A stretch of DNA of 64,000 bases, taken from the NCBI RefSeq assembly GCF_003003235.1, contig NZ_PVUE01000001.1, forward strand, positions 310,001 through 374,000. Direction: 5' to 3'. Under the pieces are notes generated by a model that ran no database searches, was not told where the DNA came from, and saw only the letters and a program-made list of their open reading frames with translations. A program made the translations under genes and the position numbers. Origin of the DNA: Antricoccus suffuscus. Its GTDB lineage: Bacteria; Actinomycetota; Actinomycetes; Mycobacteriales; Antricoccaceae. Below are positions 16,744-25,659 of the stretch, in pieces. Position 1 is the first letter of the stretch, and each line of letters starts with the position of its first letter.

Positions 16744-17517
16744 TCACCGACCGACAAACTTCGGCTCGCGCCGTTCGAGAAACGACGCGACACCCTCGCG
16801 ATGGTCTTCGGAGGCGAAGCATTCCTGCAGCGTCGCCTTGTGAGCGTCCATGTGGTGAGGTACATCGCGAGCGAGCCCATCATAGACAAGCTGCTTCACC
16901 CGCCGGGTCGCGAATGGCGATCCTTGAGATAGCGCTGATGCAAGCCGACGCGCCCGAGGCACAACCTCATCCGGCTCCACGACTTCGGCGACATAGCCGC
17001 AAGCGAGGGCCTCCTCCGCTGATACGAATTCGCCGGAATACAGGAAGCGTAATGCCGTGGGCAGCCCGACCTGACGCGGCAGCAGCCATGAGCCGGCGCC
17101 GGTGTCCGGCACCAGGCCGCGGTGCACGAAGTTCCACGCAAACCGCGCGCGAGTGCTCGCGACTCGGGCATCACACTGGACGGTGAACTCCGCGCCCATG
17201 CCGACCGCGGCGCCGTCGACCGCGGCGACGACCGGCTTGGGACAAGCCGCGAGCGGCCATGGCTCGTCGGTAGCGGCGTCGCGCCGGCTCCGCTGCCCCT
17301 CCGGCGTGGCGGCCAAGGCGCCGAGATCCGTACCGGCACAGAACGCGCCTCCAGCGCCGGTGACGACGACCGCTCGCGCCCCATCGTCGGCCCCCGCCCG
17401 CTGAATTGCCTCGATGAATTCGCCAAGGACTGCGTAGGTCATCGCATTCCGCTTCTCCGGACGATCAATCGTCACCAGCGCAATGCCGTCGGTCACGTCA
17501 TAAGAAATGTCGCCCAC
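16744..17517 (-). CDS. Enoyl-CoA hydratase/isomerase (crotonase) family protein
   Basis: A 257-aa crotonase. The oxyanion-hole segments are GAFCAGTDLGAL and DGAAVGMGAEF. The first catalytic glutamate (Glu144 of rat hydratase) is present in GMGAEF. The position of the second (Glu164, normally PE) appears to be Phe in AWNFVHRGLVPDTG. The PDTG loop is common in crotonases that isomerise or hydrate unusual acyl groups. GTG 17517 follows GGGG. It is the first gene of the minus-strand unit that continues with the kinase. Confidence 0.88.
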   Translation of the reverse strand: MGDISYDVTDGIALVTIDRPEKRNAMTYAVLGEFIEAIQRAGADDGARAVVVTGAGGAFCAGTDLGALAATPEGQRSRRDAATDEPWPLAACPKPVVAAVDGAAVGMGAEFTVQCDARVASTRARFAWNFVHRGLVPDTGAGSWLLPRQVGLPTALRFLYSGEFVSAEEALACGYVAEVVEPDEVVPRARRLASALSQGSPFATRRVKQLVYDGLARDVPHHMDAHKATLQECFASEDHREGVASFLERREPKFVGR

Positions 17518-17689
17518 GTAGTACCCCAGACTGTTCTGTTAATTACCGCTGCTAACTAACGGTTGTCACCTGATCAATCGTTCAGTTATTGTGGGCTGAA
17601 CTTCACTATTACGCAAGTGCCCTGCGGCTAACCGGGAAACGTGCAGCAGTATCGAATTTTGACGTCTACTACGAAGGACTGATGGACAT

Positions 17690-17977
17690 ATGGTTCTCGA
17701 ACTTCCGCAGGACCTCACAGATCTGCGTGGCGAACTCGACGACTTTATTGAACGAGAGATCAGGCTTCTCGAACAACAGGATGACAACGTCCGCTTCTTT
17801 GATCATCGGCGGGAGAACGCCCGTACCGATTGGGATGCCGGAGGTCTGCCAACGCAGGAACGGGAAAACTTGCTCAGAGGCAGGACTGGGTCGACCGAGG
17901 AGATCCAGATGCGACGTATTGCCGGCTATCTGTTTGGCTTCATGAAGCAGGACGCGCCCAAAGGCGTTCGGGACTGA
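17690..17977 (+). pseudogene. Acyl-CoA dehydrogenase remnant (N-terminal part only)
   Basis: This 95-codon frame begins like actinobacterial acyl-CoA dehydrogenases: LRGELDDFIEREIRLLEQQD, then FFDHRRENARTDWDAGGLP. Past about residue 60 the similarity fades (RTGSTEEIQ, then MRRIAGYLFGF) and the frame stops, 9 bases before the next start. A normal family member has about 380-410 residues, so some 300 are missing. The rest was probably lost by deletion. The segment sits where the dehydrogenase of a kinase/dehydrogenase pathway would be expected. An alternative is a real short protein, which I think less likely. Confidence 0.6.
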
Positions 17978-17986
17978 GGCCCGAGT

Positions 17987-19552
17987 ATGTCCGCAAGTCA
18001 GATGCTGGTCAGCGATATCGTGGCGTTCACCGCGCAGCGCGAGCCGGACCAACCGGCGTTGCAGTACGGCGATCGAATATATAGCTACGCAAGTCTCGCG
18101 GACCGCATTACCCAGTCGGCTAATGCTCTGCTGAGCATTGCCCGGCAGGGTGACCGGATCGCGATTCTGGCCGAGAATCGGCCTGAGTACGTCGAGTTGT
18201 ACTACTCCGTCCCCCGAGCAGGGATGGGGCTGGTCTTCCTTAACTATCGGCTCAGTACGCGCGAAATTGAGCATATTGTTCGCGACTCCGGTGCCGCCGT
18301 CCTCATCACCGAGCCGGAGTATCTCGAGGTCGCCCAATCGGTGGCGGCGCAGGTCGGCGCGCTCCAGATTGTGATGCTTGGGGTCGACGAGGACAACACT
18401 CCTGCAGACGTTACGGCGTACGACGAACTGTTGGCCCGCGGTTCGACCCAGGAGCCGGACATCCAAGTCCGAGGGGATGATCTGGCCTGGATCATCTATA
18501 CAAGTGGCACTACCGGTCGGCCGAAGGGCGCAATGCTGTCGCACGCGAACCTGGTCGCGGCCGCGTGCAACTCGGCGATGGGTTGGCCAAGTGAGGTTGC
18601 CGGTCCGCTCCTGTTCCCGTGGCCGCTGTGTCACGTCGCGGGCTACGGGATCCTGGTGACTCATTTGAGGGGACGGTTCCTAGTCCTCATGCGCAGGTAT
18701 GACCCGAAGGGTTTGTTGGAGCAGATCGAGAAATACCAGATCGCGGAAACATCTGTGGCGCCGACGATGTTTAGCCAACTCCTTCGACATCCTGACTTCG
18801 ACAAGTACGACGTCAGCAGCATTCGACGTATCGGCTACGGCGCCGCCCCGATGCCTGCCGAGGTGTTGCGACAGGGCATGGCCCGATTTCCGAACGCCGC
18901 TTTCTCGACCGGTTTCGGCATGACCGAGCTGTCGGGAAACGTGCTCTACCACCCGAGCGCGCAGCACGTGCGTGGGTTGACTGAGAAGCCGGAACTGTTG
19001 GTCTCGGTGGGCAGGCCGATGCCGTTAGCCATGCTTCGAATAGTGGATGACCGCATGCAGGACGTCGCGACCGGAACGGTAGGGGAGCTCGTCGTGCGCG
19101 GGCCTCAAGTCACGATCGGTTATTGGAACAACCAGGTCGCAACCCAAGAGGCGTTTGAGGGCGGCTGGTTTCATACTGGCGATCTGGCGCGGAACGATGA
19201 CGAAGGAAACTGGTACATCGTCGATCGCAAGAAGGACATGATTCTGACCGGCGGTGAGAATGTCTACTCGCGCGAGGTCGAAGAAGTGATCTACGAGCAT
19301 CCCGCGGTCGCCGAGGCTGCCGTGGTCGGCGTACCCGATGAGACGTGGGGTGAAAACGTAGTAGCCGCCGTGCAACTGCGTGCCGGCGCGACGGCAACGG
19401 CAGAGGAGATCATTGAGCATTGCAGGGCAAGTCTGGCGGGGTACAAGAAGCCCAAAAGGGTTCTATTCGTGGACGAACTGCCCCGAAATGCCGCCGGCAA
19501 GATTCTGAAACGTGAACTTCGCGAGCTGGCTGCGCAATCGACCGAAGAATGA
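17987..19552 (+). CDS. AMP-forming acyl-CoA ligase (ANL superfamily)
   Basis: A 521-aa ligase activating a carboxylic acid to its CoA ester. It has the P-loop IIYTSGTTGRPKGAMLSH, the middle motif STGFGMTELSG, the hinge WFHTGDLARNDDEGNW (WFHTGDLARN), DRKKDMILTGGENVYSREVE and the late catalytic lysine in PRNAAGKILKREL. The substrate is not predictable by eye. ATG 17987 lies nine bases after the dehydrogenase remnant, which probably was its operon partner. The kinase operon is transcribed the other way from the same promoter region. Confidence 0.92.
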   Translation: MSASQMLVSDIVAFTAQREPDQPALQYGDRIYSYASLADRITQSANALLSIARQGDRIAILAENRPEYVELYYSVPRAGMGLVFLNYRLSTREIEHIVRDSGAAVLITEPEYLEVAQSVAAQVGALQIVMLGVDEDNTPADVTAYDELLARGSTQEPDIQVRGDDLAWIIYTSGTTGRPKGAMLSHANLVAAACNSAMGWPSEVAGPLLFPWPLCHVAGYGILVTHLRGRFLVLMRRYDPKGLLEQIEKYQIAETSVAPTMFSQLLRHPDFDKYDVSSIRRIGYGAAPMPAEVLRQGMARFPNAAFSTGFGMTELSGNVLYHPSAQHVRGLTEKPELLVSVGRPMPLAMLRIVDDRMQDVATGTVGELVVRGPQVTIGYWNNQVATQEAFEGGWFHTGDLARNDDEGNWYIVDRKKDMILTGGENVYSREVEEVIYEHPAVAEAAVVGVPDETWGENVVAAVQLRAGATATAEEIIEHCRASLAGYKKPKRVLFVDELPRNAAGKILKRELRELAAQSTEE

Positions 19553-19644
19553 ATGCTCGTTGAACGGTCCGGCGGGTCATCGCAATCCGTAAGCGCATCG
19601 TGGCGCCGGGCGTGCACGATCGTGGTGTAGCCGCGGTGGGTTGG

Positions 19645-22218
19645 TCAGTCGATGAGGCCGAGCGCACGGGCCCGGATGAGTGCCTCGGGACGCGAACCGG
19701 CGCCGAGTTTCTGATAGAGGGTGCGCATCTGAGACTTGACGGTGTTGTACGAGACATAGAGCGCTTCGGCGATCTGCGGCATGGTCTGCCCGCCGGCGAC
19801 CTCGTTGAGCACCAGCGTCTCGCGTTCGGTCAGCGTCACCACGTCGATAGTGTCCGGGTAGATCGGGGCCGTATCGCGGACGAGTCGGTGTCGCAGCAGC
19901 GCGACAGCCTCGGGAACTCGATCGGCGAGTACGGCGATCTCCTCGGTCGGCACGGTCGCAAACGCGCGCAGCGCGTGCGCCGACCGGGCCCGGCGTACGG
20001 CGCGGCGCAGCATAGTCGCGGCGGTGTCGATTTCGCCGAGCCGGAGATTGGCGACCGTGTGCAGGAGCAGCATTTCGCGCTGAAACTTCGAGGGCGCATT
20101 GCGGGTCCATGTGGTGCTGCTGCCCGTCATGAGCGCGTCTTGAGACCGCCCGGTGAGCAGCGCAAGGCGGGCCCGCGATACCTGCATCAGCGGATGGCTG
20201 GCATGCGGACCGTCGATGATCGCGCGTGCCTGGTTGCCCCATCCCAGTGACGTCAGCAGGTCGGCCTCGGCGCTCGCTAGCATCGGCGCGGCGATCCCGC
20301 CTTCACCGATCCACGCGCGATGCCGATCGCGCGTCTCGTCCAGCTCATTGAGTTGGCCGATCGGGTCTCCCCAGATCAGGGCGTATTGGGCGCGAACGTA
20401 TGCCAAGAATGGCCACGACTCGTCGGGGTGAGGGCCATCTTGGATGCGGTCGAGAGCTTCTCGAGCGGCGTCAGGCAGCAGCTGGTCAATGGCGATCAGT
20501 GCGCGCGCGCCGTGCCCGGGAGAGCGCACAACCGGGACGAACCAGTCTTGTGGGTCTGGCGCCGCATCGTGACGCGCAAGCCATATCGCGGCCCTGTTGC
20601 TGTCCCCCAGAAGTGCCCACGCCAGCGCGGTTCGACCGGCGGCGTCGGGCGCCACGATGGCCAGCGGGCTCTCATGAGCAGTGTGATAGCTCGTCTGCAG
20701 GTGCCCGATCGCGTCTCTGAAGTTCCCGGCGAGCATTCTCGTCGTCCCGGTCTGCGTATACATCGGGGGGAGCTGCCATAACGATTCATTCGTGCGCGCG
20801 ATCCGGGCGGCCCGGCCAAGAACTTCAAGCCGATCGCTGTACTCCCGCGCCTCACGGTGCAGACCTCGGCGGCGAAGCGCCATCATGACGACCAGGCCGG
20901 TAGGAAGCGCATCCCGTACGTCGGGTGAGCGTCCTAACTCCTCGAGCTCGGCGCGCGTGCTGGGCAGCGCCGTCGGTGCCATCGCCAAAAAGGTGTCGTC
21001 GGGGGCACGCAACATCAGGTCCCGACAAGCGAGGGCCCGAATCCCAGTGATCTCGGATAGCGGCGTGAGCATGAATGCTTCGTAAAGGAGTTCGCTATCG
21101 CGTCCCAGCAGCAGCCCCCAAAATTTGTTGATGACCTCGACCACGACACCCCAGTCCTGGGCGGTGATCGCATGTCGCAACGCCTCGGCCGGAGCCTGCT
21201 GCGTGAGGTGCCAGCGCGCCAAGCGGGAATGTACGTCGCAGGCGAGGCCCGGCCACCTGGCCGTCAGCTCCTCACCCAGAGCCACGCGCATGGCGCTAGG
21301 GATCTGGTACGCCGCCGTGCCGTCCTCGATGGTGGCGAACAGTACGCCGGCCGACTCCAGCTGGCGCAGCTTGCCGTCTGCTGCGGGATCGTCGGTGAGC
21401 AGCCGCATGATGTCGGCCGTGAGCGGACGCGGGATGCTCGCGATCAGGAGGAAACGACGCAACTCGGGCGCTTCGATCTGGGGCAGCAGGTGGCTACGGA
21501 CGTAGTCCGCGGCGAGGTTGTCTGTGGTAGCTCCTTCGGCGAGCGCCGCGACCAGCGCGGGCCAGCCGTTTGTCTGCTGGAACACCGCCGCGGCGTGGGC
21601 TTCGGTGACCTGGGCACCTCGAGCGCTCAGCAGAACGCCGACTTCAGCGACGCTAAACAGCAAATCCATCGCGTCAATGATGACCGTTTCGAGCCCGACC
21701 CGGGCTCCGGCTGGCAACCGTTGATGGCTGCGCAGGCTGATGATCAGCGTGAGCTGGGGCTGCTGCCTGAGAAGGTCGACGAGCGCACGATCGAGCTCTT
21801 CTGCTGCGGCATCGTATCCGTCGAGGATGAGGGTGACCGGTCGATTGGCGCCTTGGATCGCGCGTTGAACATGACGGCGATCGGACTCCGACGTACGAGC
21901 TGCTCCTGGGACGCCTATACCAACATCGTGAAGAGTTTCCCGTATCCGGCTCCAGAATGCTCCCGGGTCGCGGTCGTCCTCATCGACGTGGGCCCACGCG
22001 ACGACCTCGGTCTCTGATCGCGACGCCGCCCAGGTCGCCAGCAGAACGGTCTTTCCGAAGCCGGTCGGTGCACGCAAGATTACTAGCGGCGCGGGGGTAT
22101 CGAATACTTGAAGAAGGCACGGCCGATCAATGACATGCGTGGGAAGCCGCGGCAGCCGCGGAACAGGCAGTGATCTGACTGTCGGGCTCGCGCCGCCATC
22201 CCCGTTGGCAGCGACCAT
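19645..22218 (-). CDS. Large LuxR-family ATPase regulator (MalT/LAL type)
   Basis: An 857-aa transcription activator. Walker A is APTGFGKT at residues 50-57, with the MalT-like AWAHVDEDDRDPGAFW soon after. A long helical (TPR-like) middle region follows, and the C-terminal LuxR HTH is LTERETLVLNEVAGGQTMPQ then IAEALYVSYNTVKSQM. Start ATG 22218 follows GAGGAG. Such proteins are activated by a small ligand bound in the middle region plus ATP. Neighbours on both sides are acyl-CoA genes, making one of those units a candidate target. It converges with the ligase gene. Confidence 0.92.
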   Translation of the reverse strand: MVAANGDGGASPTVRSLPVPRLPRLPTHVIDRPCLLQVFDTPAPLVILRAPTGFGKTVLLATWAASRSETEVVAWAHVDEDDRDPGAFWSRIRETLHDVGIGVPGAARTSESDRRHVQRAIQGANRPVTLILDGYDAAAEELDRALVDLLRQQPQLTLIISLRSHQRLPAGARVGLETVIIDAMDLLFSVAEVGVLLSARGAQVTEAHAAAVFQQTNGWPALVAALAEGATTDNLAADYVRSHLLPQIEAPELRRFLLIASIPRPLTADIMRLLTDDPAADGKLRQLESAGVLFATIEDGTAAYQIPSAMRVALGEELTARWPGLACDVHSRLARWHLTQQAPAEALRHAITAQDWGVVVEVINKFWGLLLGRDSELLYEAFMLTPLSEITGIRALACRDLMLRAPDDTFLAMAPTALPSTRAELEELGRSPDVRDALPTGLVVMMALRRRGLHREAREYSDRLEVLGRAARIARTNESLWQLPPMYTQTGTTRMLAGNFRDAIGHLQTSYHTAHESPLAIVAPDAAGRTALAWALLGDSNRAAIWLARHDAAPDPQDWFVPVVRSPGHGARALIAIDQLLPDAAREALDRIQDGPHPDESWPFLAYVRAQYALIWGDPIGQLNELDETRDRHRAWIGEGGIAAPMLASAEADLLTSLGWGNQARAIIDGPHASHPLMQVSRARLALLTGRSQDALMTGSSTTWTRNAPSKFQREMLLLHTVANLRLGEIDTAATMLRRAVRRARSAHALRAFATVPTEEIAVLADRVPEAVALLRHRLVRDTAPIYPDTIDVVTLTERETLVLNEVAGGQTMPQIAEALYVSYNTVKSQMRTLYQKLGAGSRPEALIRARALGLID

Positions 22219-22796
22219 CGAGCAAGACTCCTCGGCAACAGGTACGGGATCGAGACGACCAAGGTGCTAGTCATCTCTACCCTACCTGCGCCGCGTCCCA
22301 CCGTTTGCGGGACGTGAGGGCGTCGGCGACCGATCTGCGGCGCGTACGCGCGATCTATGCCCCCCGACATTATGTTACCGACGCCAAGCGACACCGATGA
22401 TCTTGCGTCGCGACGTCCATATAACGGCAAGAATGCCAGGCCCGGTACCTGTTAGATGAAAATTCACCAGGAGGTTCACCCGGCGGGTGCTTGGTGTAAG
22501 GACCCCGTTGACCTCGCCATAGGTCGGCCGGACCGATAGCGCTCAGTCCTTCCAGTACATATGTGCCCGAATACATCACCCGCGAGTCGGTCACGCTGCG
22601 AATCGGCACAAATGTTTTCCCGTGGGCCCGGGCCCCCAGAAAATATGCCCTCACCACTAGACAAGGACACGCACTACAACCGCGGTCCTGTATCACCCTC
22701 AACAACCGACGCGAATAGACACACGACCGGCAACGAATCTAGCGAGCACGAACGTTCTCGAACCACCACGACCGATCGCTCGGAGTGCAAAACTCC
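22219..22796. other. Intergenic stretch of 578 bp without a convincing gene
   Basis: Open frames here (for example minus 22370-22705) lack family motifs and look like chance. The part next to 22218 must hold the promoter of the LuxR-type gene. One GC-rich hairpin is visible (see 22615). GC content appears lower than in the neighbouring genes, with ATAT and AAAT runs. Confidence 0.6.
22615..22643. terminator. GC-rich hairpin, possible terminator of the unit ending at 22797
   Basis: TTTTC and GAAAA enclose a GGGCCCGGGCCC core. It lies about 150 bases past the stop of the minus-strand gene at 22797. There is no strong T-run, so termination is only a possibility. Confidence 0.3.
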
Positions 22797-23840
22797 TCAG
22801 CTGGTAGGTCGGCGTGGGTTGGCCGAAATCGTCCAGGTGAAGTCGTCGGTGACGTGCAGCGCGAGCCGGTGGTTGTGCGCGACGAGTGTGCCCTCGAACA
22901 GCCGCGCCCAAATCGTTGCGATGGCGGGGTGCGGGTCGAGATCGCGGCCGAACGACCAGCCGCTCTGCCGGATCTCGATCCCGGCCGGAGTCGCCGCGAC
23001 TGTGCATTTGTCGCCGTGACCTTCCAACATCGCCACTAGGAACGCCGCGAACGACTCGGCGCTCCCGTCGGGTGAGTGCCCGAGGATGCCGCATAGATCG
23101 TGATAGAACTGCATGCCAATCATTCGGGCGGCGATACCCAGGACGTGCGTCGCTTCCTCTGCGCCCCAAAGGTTTATTGCCATGGGTACGGCGGTCTGCA
23201 CGTACGCGATCGCGTAGTTGCGGTGTGCTTTGGCGAGTCGCGCGGTCGGCCAAGTGTCGGTCGGCAGTTTGGGCGCCGCGTCCGGATCGAAGTCCGGCGC
23301 GTCCTCGTGGCGGGCGAACCGCAGCCGATCGTGCGGCTCGAGGTCCTCGTCGTACTCGTAGTAGTAACCCTCAAGACCGGAGTCGCCGTCGACTCCCTGC
23401 TTGGTGCACACGAAGCCGAGCCGTGGGTTTCCAAGGGATACGCCGTTGCGAGCGTGCCAGCCGCGCAGCATTGCCTTGGACACGTCAGAGGGAACAGCGC
23501 ACATCGCGGCGCCGGCCCACACCCACCGTGGTGCGGCGTACCGGATCCACGCCTTGCGGTCCGACTCGGGCATGTACTCGACGCTCACTCCGCCGATGTG
23601 GTTGGACAAGTAGTGGTACTGCGCCGCGGCGACGGCGTGGGGGAGCCCGTCGATGCCGAGCTTCTGCAGGCCCGGCAGGAACTTGTCGCTGCGCTGTTGC
23701 GCAAAGACCTCGTAGACCAGTTCGGCGGTGCGCGCCGAACCGCAGCGCGTCGTACTCGACAGCACGATTCCGGTGAAATATGCGTGGTACAACTCGGCGA
23801 CCGCGCGCCAAGCCGCCTCTTCTTTTATGCCAGATCCCAT
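22797..23840 (-). CDS. Uncharacterised 347-aa protein in a hotdog-hydratase/TetR operon
   Basis: I do not recognise this protein. It is soluble-looking, rich in Trp, Tyr and His, with notable stretches LPHAVAAAQYHYLSNHIGGV, RYAAPRWVWAGAAMCAV, LRGWHARNGVSLGNPRLGF and RMIGMQFYHDLCGIL. Several histidines and cysteines could bind metal or haem, but no known motif stands out. ATG 23840 lies 21 bases after the TetR stop, with no obvious ribosome site. It ends a four-gene unit with two MaoC-like hydratases and TetR, which suggests a role in CoA-ester or steroid/lipid metabolism. Confidence 0.7.
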   Translation of the reverse strand: MGSGIKEEAAWRAVAELYHAYFTGIVLSSTTRCGSARTAELVYEVFAQQRSDKFLPGLQKLGIDGLPHAVAAAQYHYLSNHIGGVSVEYMPESDRKAWIRYAAPRWVWAGAAMCAVPSDVSKAMLRGWHARNGVSLGNPRLGFVCTKQGVDGDSGLEGYYYEYDEDLEPHDRLRFARHEDAPDFDPDAAPKLPTDTWPTARLAKAHRNYAIAYVQTAVPMAINLWGAEEATHVLGIAARMIGMQFYHDLCGILGHSPDGSAESFAAFLVAMLEGHGDKCTVAATPAGIEIRQSGWSFGRDLDPHPAIATIWARLFEGTLVAHNHRLALHVTDDFTWTISANPRRPTS

Positions 23841-23861
23841 GGGGGCAATATACGTTCGCGA

Positions 23862-24488
23862 TCAGCCGGATCCATACCGGACTAGTGCGATAAGAGCCCG
23901 CGCGATCTGCGTCGGGCTGTCGCCTTCGCGGCGGTACCATACCGGCGACCACGCCATTGCGCCGAGGATTGTAAGCCGCAGATGCGTGCGGCTCACGCCG
24001 TCACCGATCGGTAGCGCGTCGATGAGGTCGCGGAATAGGTTCTCGTACTCCCGCCGGATACGAAGCAAGTCGGACTCAACGCGACCCTCGCGGCGACGCT
24101 GCAGCTCGAAGTACAGCACCCGTACGACGTCCGGCCCGTGCAGCAACGTCGTCAGATGCGCTGCGCATGCTCGCTCGAGCTGGGTCCATGGATCGAGTTC
24201 GCTGTCGGTCGCCGCGTCGACCGACGCCTTGAGCAGGCCAGCTCCGTCGGCGACGGCAGCGACCAGCAGCGCTTCCTTTGACTCGTAGTGGTAATAGATC
24301 GACGCTGGCATCACGCCGACCGCGGCGGCGATGTCTCTCATCGACGTCGCGTCGTAGCCGCGGTGCAGGAACAACGCGACCGCCGCGTCAAAGATCTCGG
24401 CTCGTTTATTACCGGCCGCGATGGTCGTGTCGCCGTGCCGGCCGGGGCTGGATCGCTTCGTGGGTATCGACCTCGACCGCGCGGTCAT
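23862..24488 (-). CDS. TetR-family regulator
   Basis: A 208-aa repressor. HTH: RAEIFDAAVALFLHRGYDAT, then SMRDIAAAVGVMPASIYYHYESKEALL. The start ATG 24488 (MTARSRSIPTK) lies ten bases after the MaoC-like gene's stop. The longer open frame that begins inside that gene has no family similarity. Position inside a hydratase operon points to acyl-CoA-responsive autoregulation. Confidence 0.88.
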   Translation of the reverse strand: MTARSRSIPTKRSSPGRHGDTTIAAGNKRAEIFDAAVALFLHRGYDATSMRDIAAAVGVMPASIYYHYESKEALLVAAVADGAGLLKASVDAATDSELDPWTQLERACAAHLTTLLHGPDVVRVLYFELQRRREGRVESDLLRIRREYENLFRDLIDALPIGDGVSRTHLRLTILGAMAWSPVWYRREGDSPTQIARALIALVRYGSG

Positions 24489-24498
24489 CGCCGGCTCG

Positions 24499-24939
24499 TC
24501 AGTCGGGGACCGCGACGCGGAAGGCCCCGACGCTGATCGTCTCGCCTTGGTCGTCGGTGCCCTTGAGCGAGACAACAACCGTGTTGTTACCCGGGCTATG
24601 TGGGTGCAGTTCCCAGACGGAGCCTTCGAAGCGGACCGTGGTGCCGACCTTGACAGGCTTGGTGAATTTCGATTCCATCTTGCGGATCGTCGCGCCATGC
24701 GGTCCCCAGGCGCGTTCGATCACCGACGCCATCTGAGACATTGTGAACATGCCGTGCGCGACCGTCTTGGGGGTGCCGAAGACCTGAGCGCGAGTAGCCC
24801 ATTCGATCGCGGTGTGTACCGGGTTGAAATCCAGATGAGTCAACGCGGCACGGTCGATGATCTGCTGGGTAACGTCGACCTCGATCGGCGGAAGCTGCTG
24901 TCCGACTTCAATACTGGCAAAGCTCAACGTGCTGCTCAT
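24499..24939 (-). CDS. MaoC-like hotdog dehydratase (HadB-like subunit)
   Basis: A 146-aa single hotdog domain. The hydratase 2 motif with its catalytic Asp and His is clear in LTHLDFNPVHTAIEWA (DxNPxH), and the following GTPKTVAHGMFTMSQM is the usual helix. Start ATG 24939 follows AAGGGGAA. It lies nine bases after another hotdog gene; such adjacent pairs form heterodimeric (R)-hydratases or dehydratases as in HadAB of mycobacteria. This is the subunit with the catalytic residues. Confidence 0.88.
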   Translation of the reverse strand: MSSTLSFASIEVGQQLPPIEVDVTQQIIDRAALTHLDFNPVHTAIEWATRAQVFGTPKTVAHGMFTMSQMASVIERAWGPHGATIRKMESKFTKPVKVGTTVRFEGSVWELHPHSPGNNTVVVSLKGTDDQGETISVGAFRVAVPD

Positions 24940-24948
24940 CTGTTCCCC

Positions 24949-25497
24949 TTAGGCCGATGCGAAACGTTGGACGTCGGCGCGCGTCTTCGGCAGCAGCAGC
25001 GAGACGTACCAGGTGGCCTTCAGAGTGCCGTCCTGGTTGCGGTACTCAAGCTTGTCCTGCATGTAGTAGTTGCCGCGCCGGACCCACTTGTCGTAATGGG
25101 TGATGGTGAGGTTGATTTCCTCGCCGATCTCGAACTGCTCGTGGATCTCGATGTCTTGACCCGGATTGCGTGCTCCGGGCGTCCGGATCCAGCTGCCCAT
25201 ACCCCGATCAATGCAGTAGAAGGCAATCGCGACGCAGAACAGCGGATGGATCCGCGGGCCGCCGTGCGTCCGGGCTTGCTCTGCGTCGACGTACCGCGGG
25301 TCGGTCTCTAGTGCGCCCCGGTTGAAGTCAAGAACGTCATCATCGGTGATCAGGTAGGTCTGTGCCCCTGTCCCGACCTGCCCGACCTGGATTTCGTCCC
25401 ACACTTCGTACTGGGCGATGTCTTTACGGAAGTCCCACTCGAACCCGCGCTGCTTCTCGGTAGTGGCGTACGTCTTTAGTCGTTCGATGTCTGTCAT
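24949..25497 (-). CDS. MaoC N-terminal-type hotdog protein (HadA-like partner)
   Basis: A 182-aa hotdog protein with the FAS1-type N-terminal hydratase layout: WDEIQVGQVGTGAQTYLIT, a DDVLDFNRGALETDPRYVD stretch, and the late ISHYDKW-like ITHYDKWVRRGNYY. It lacks the DxNPxH catalytic motif of its neighbour, as expected for the stabilising partner of a heterodimer. ATG 25497 follows GGGGAAGG. It is the first gene of a minus-strand unit of four; the promoter lies between it and hxlR. Confidence 0.85.
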   Translation of the reverse strand: MTDIERLKTYATTEKQRGFEWDFRKDIAQYEVWDEIQVGQVGTGAQTYLITDDDVLDFNRGALETDPRYVDAEQARTHGGPRIHPLFCVAIAFYCIDRGMGSWIRTPGARNPGQDIEIHEQFEIGEEINLTITHYDKWVRRGNYYMQDKLEYRNQDGTLKATWYVSLLLPKTRADVQRFASA

Positions 25498-25659
25498 GCG
25501 GCGCCTTCCCCTTTGCCTAACGAACGTACAGTAGGTTGGGTTGACGGGCAAGAGAGCGGCGAGTCTCCCCGTGGTACTAGTGCGTAGTGAGGGTTTCAAG
25601 ATGGCTGAATATCCTCTTTACCGGCTGGGTCTTACTTGGCGACTCGGTATGATGAGTTC

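Noticed and set aside
22370-22705. Minus-strand open frame of 111 codons in the intergenic region
   Set aside because: No family motif, no good ribosome site, unusual composition; treated as chance.
24489-24698. Upstream extension of the TetR frame at 23862
   Set aside because: It lies over the MaoC-like gene in another frame and lacks TetR features; the ATG at 24488 is adequate.
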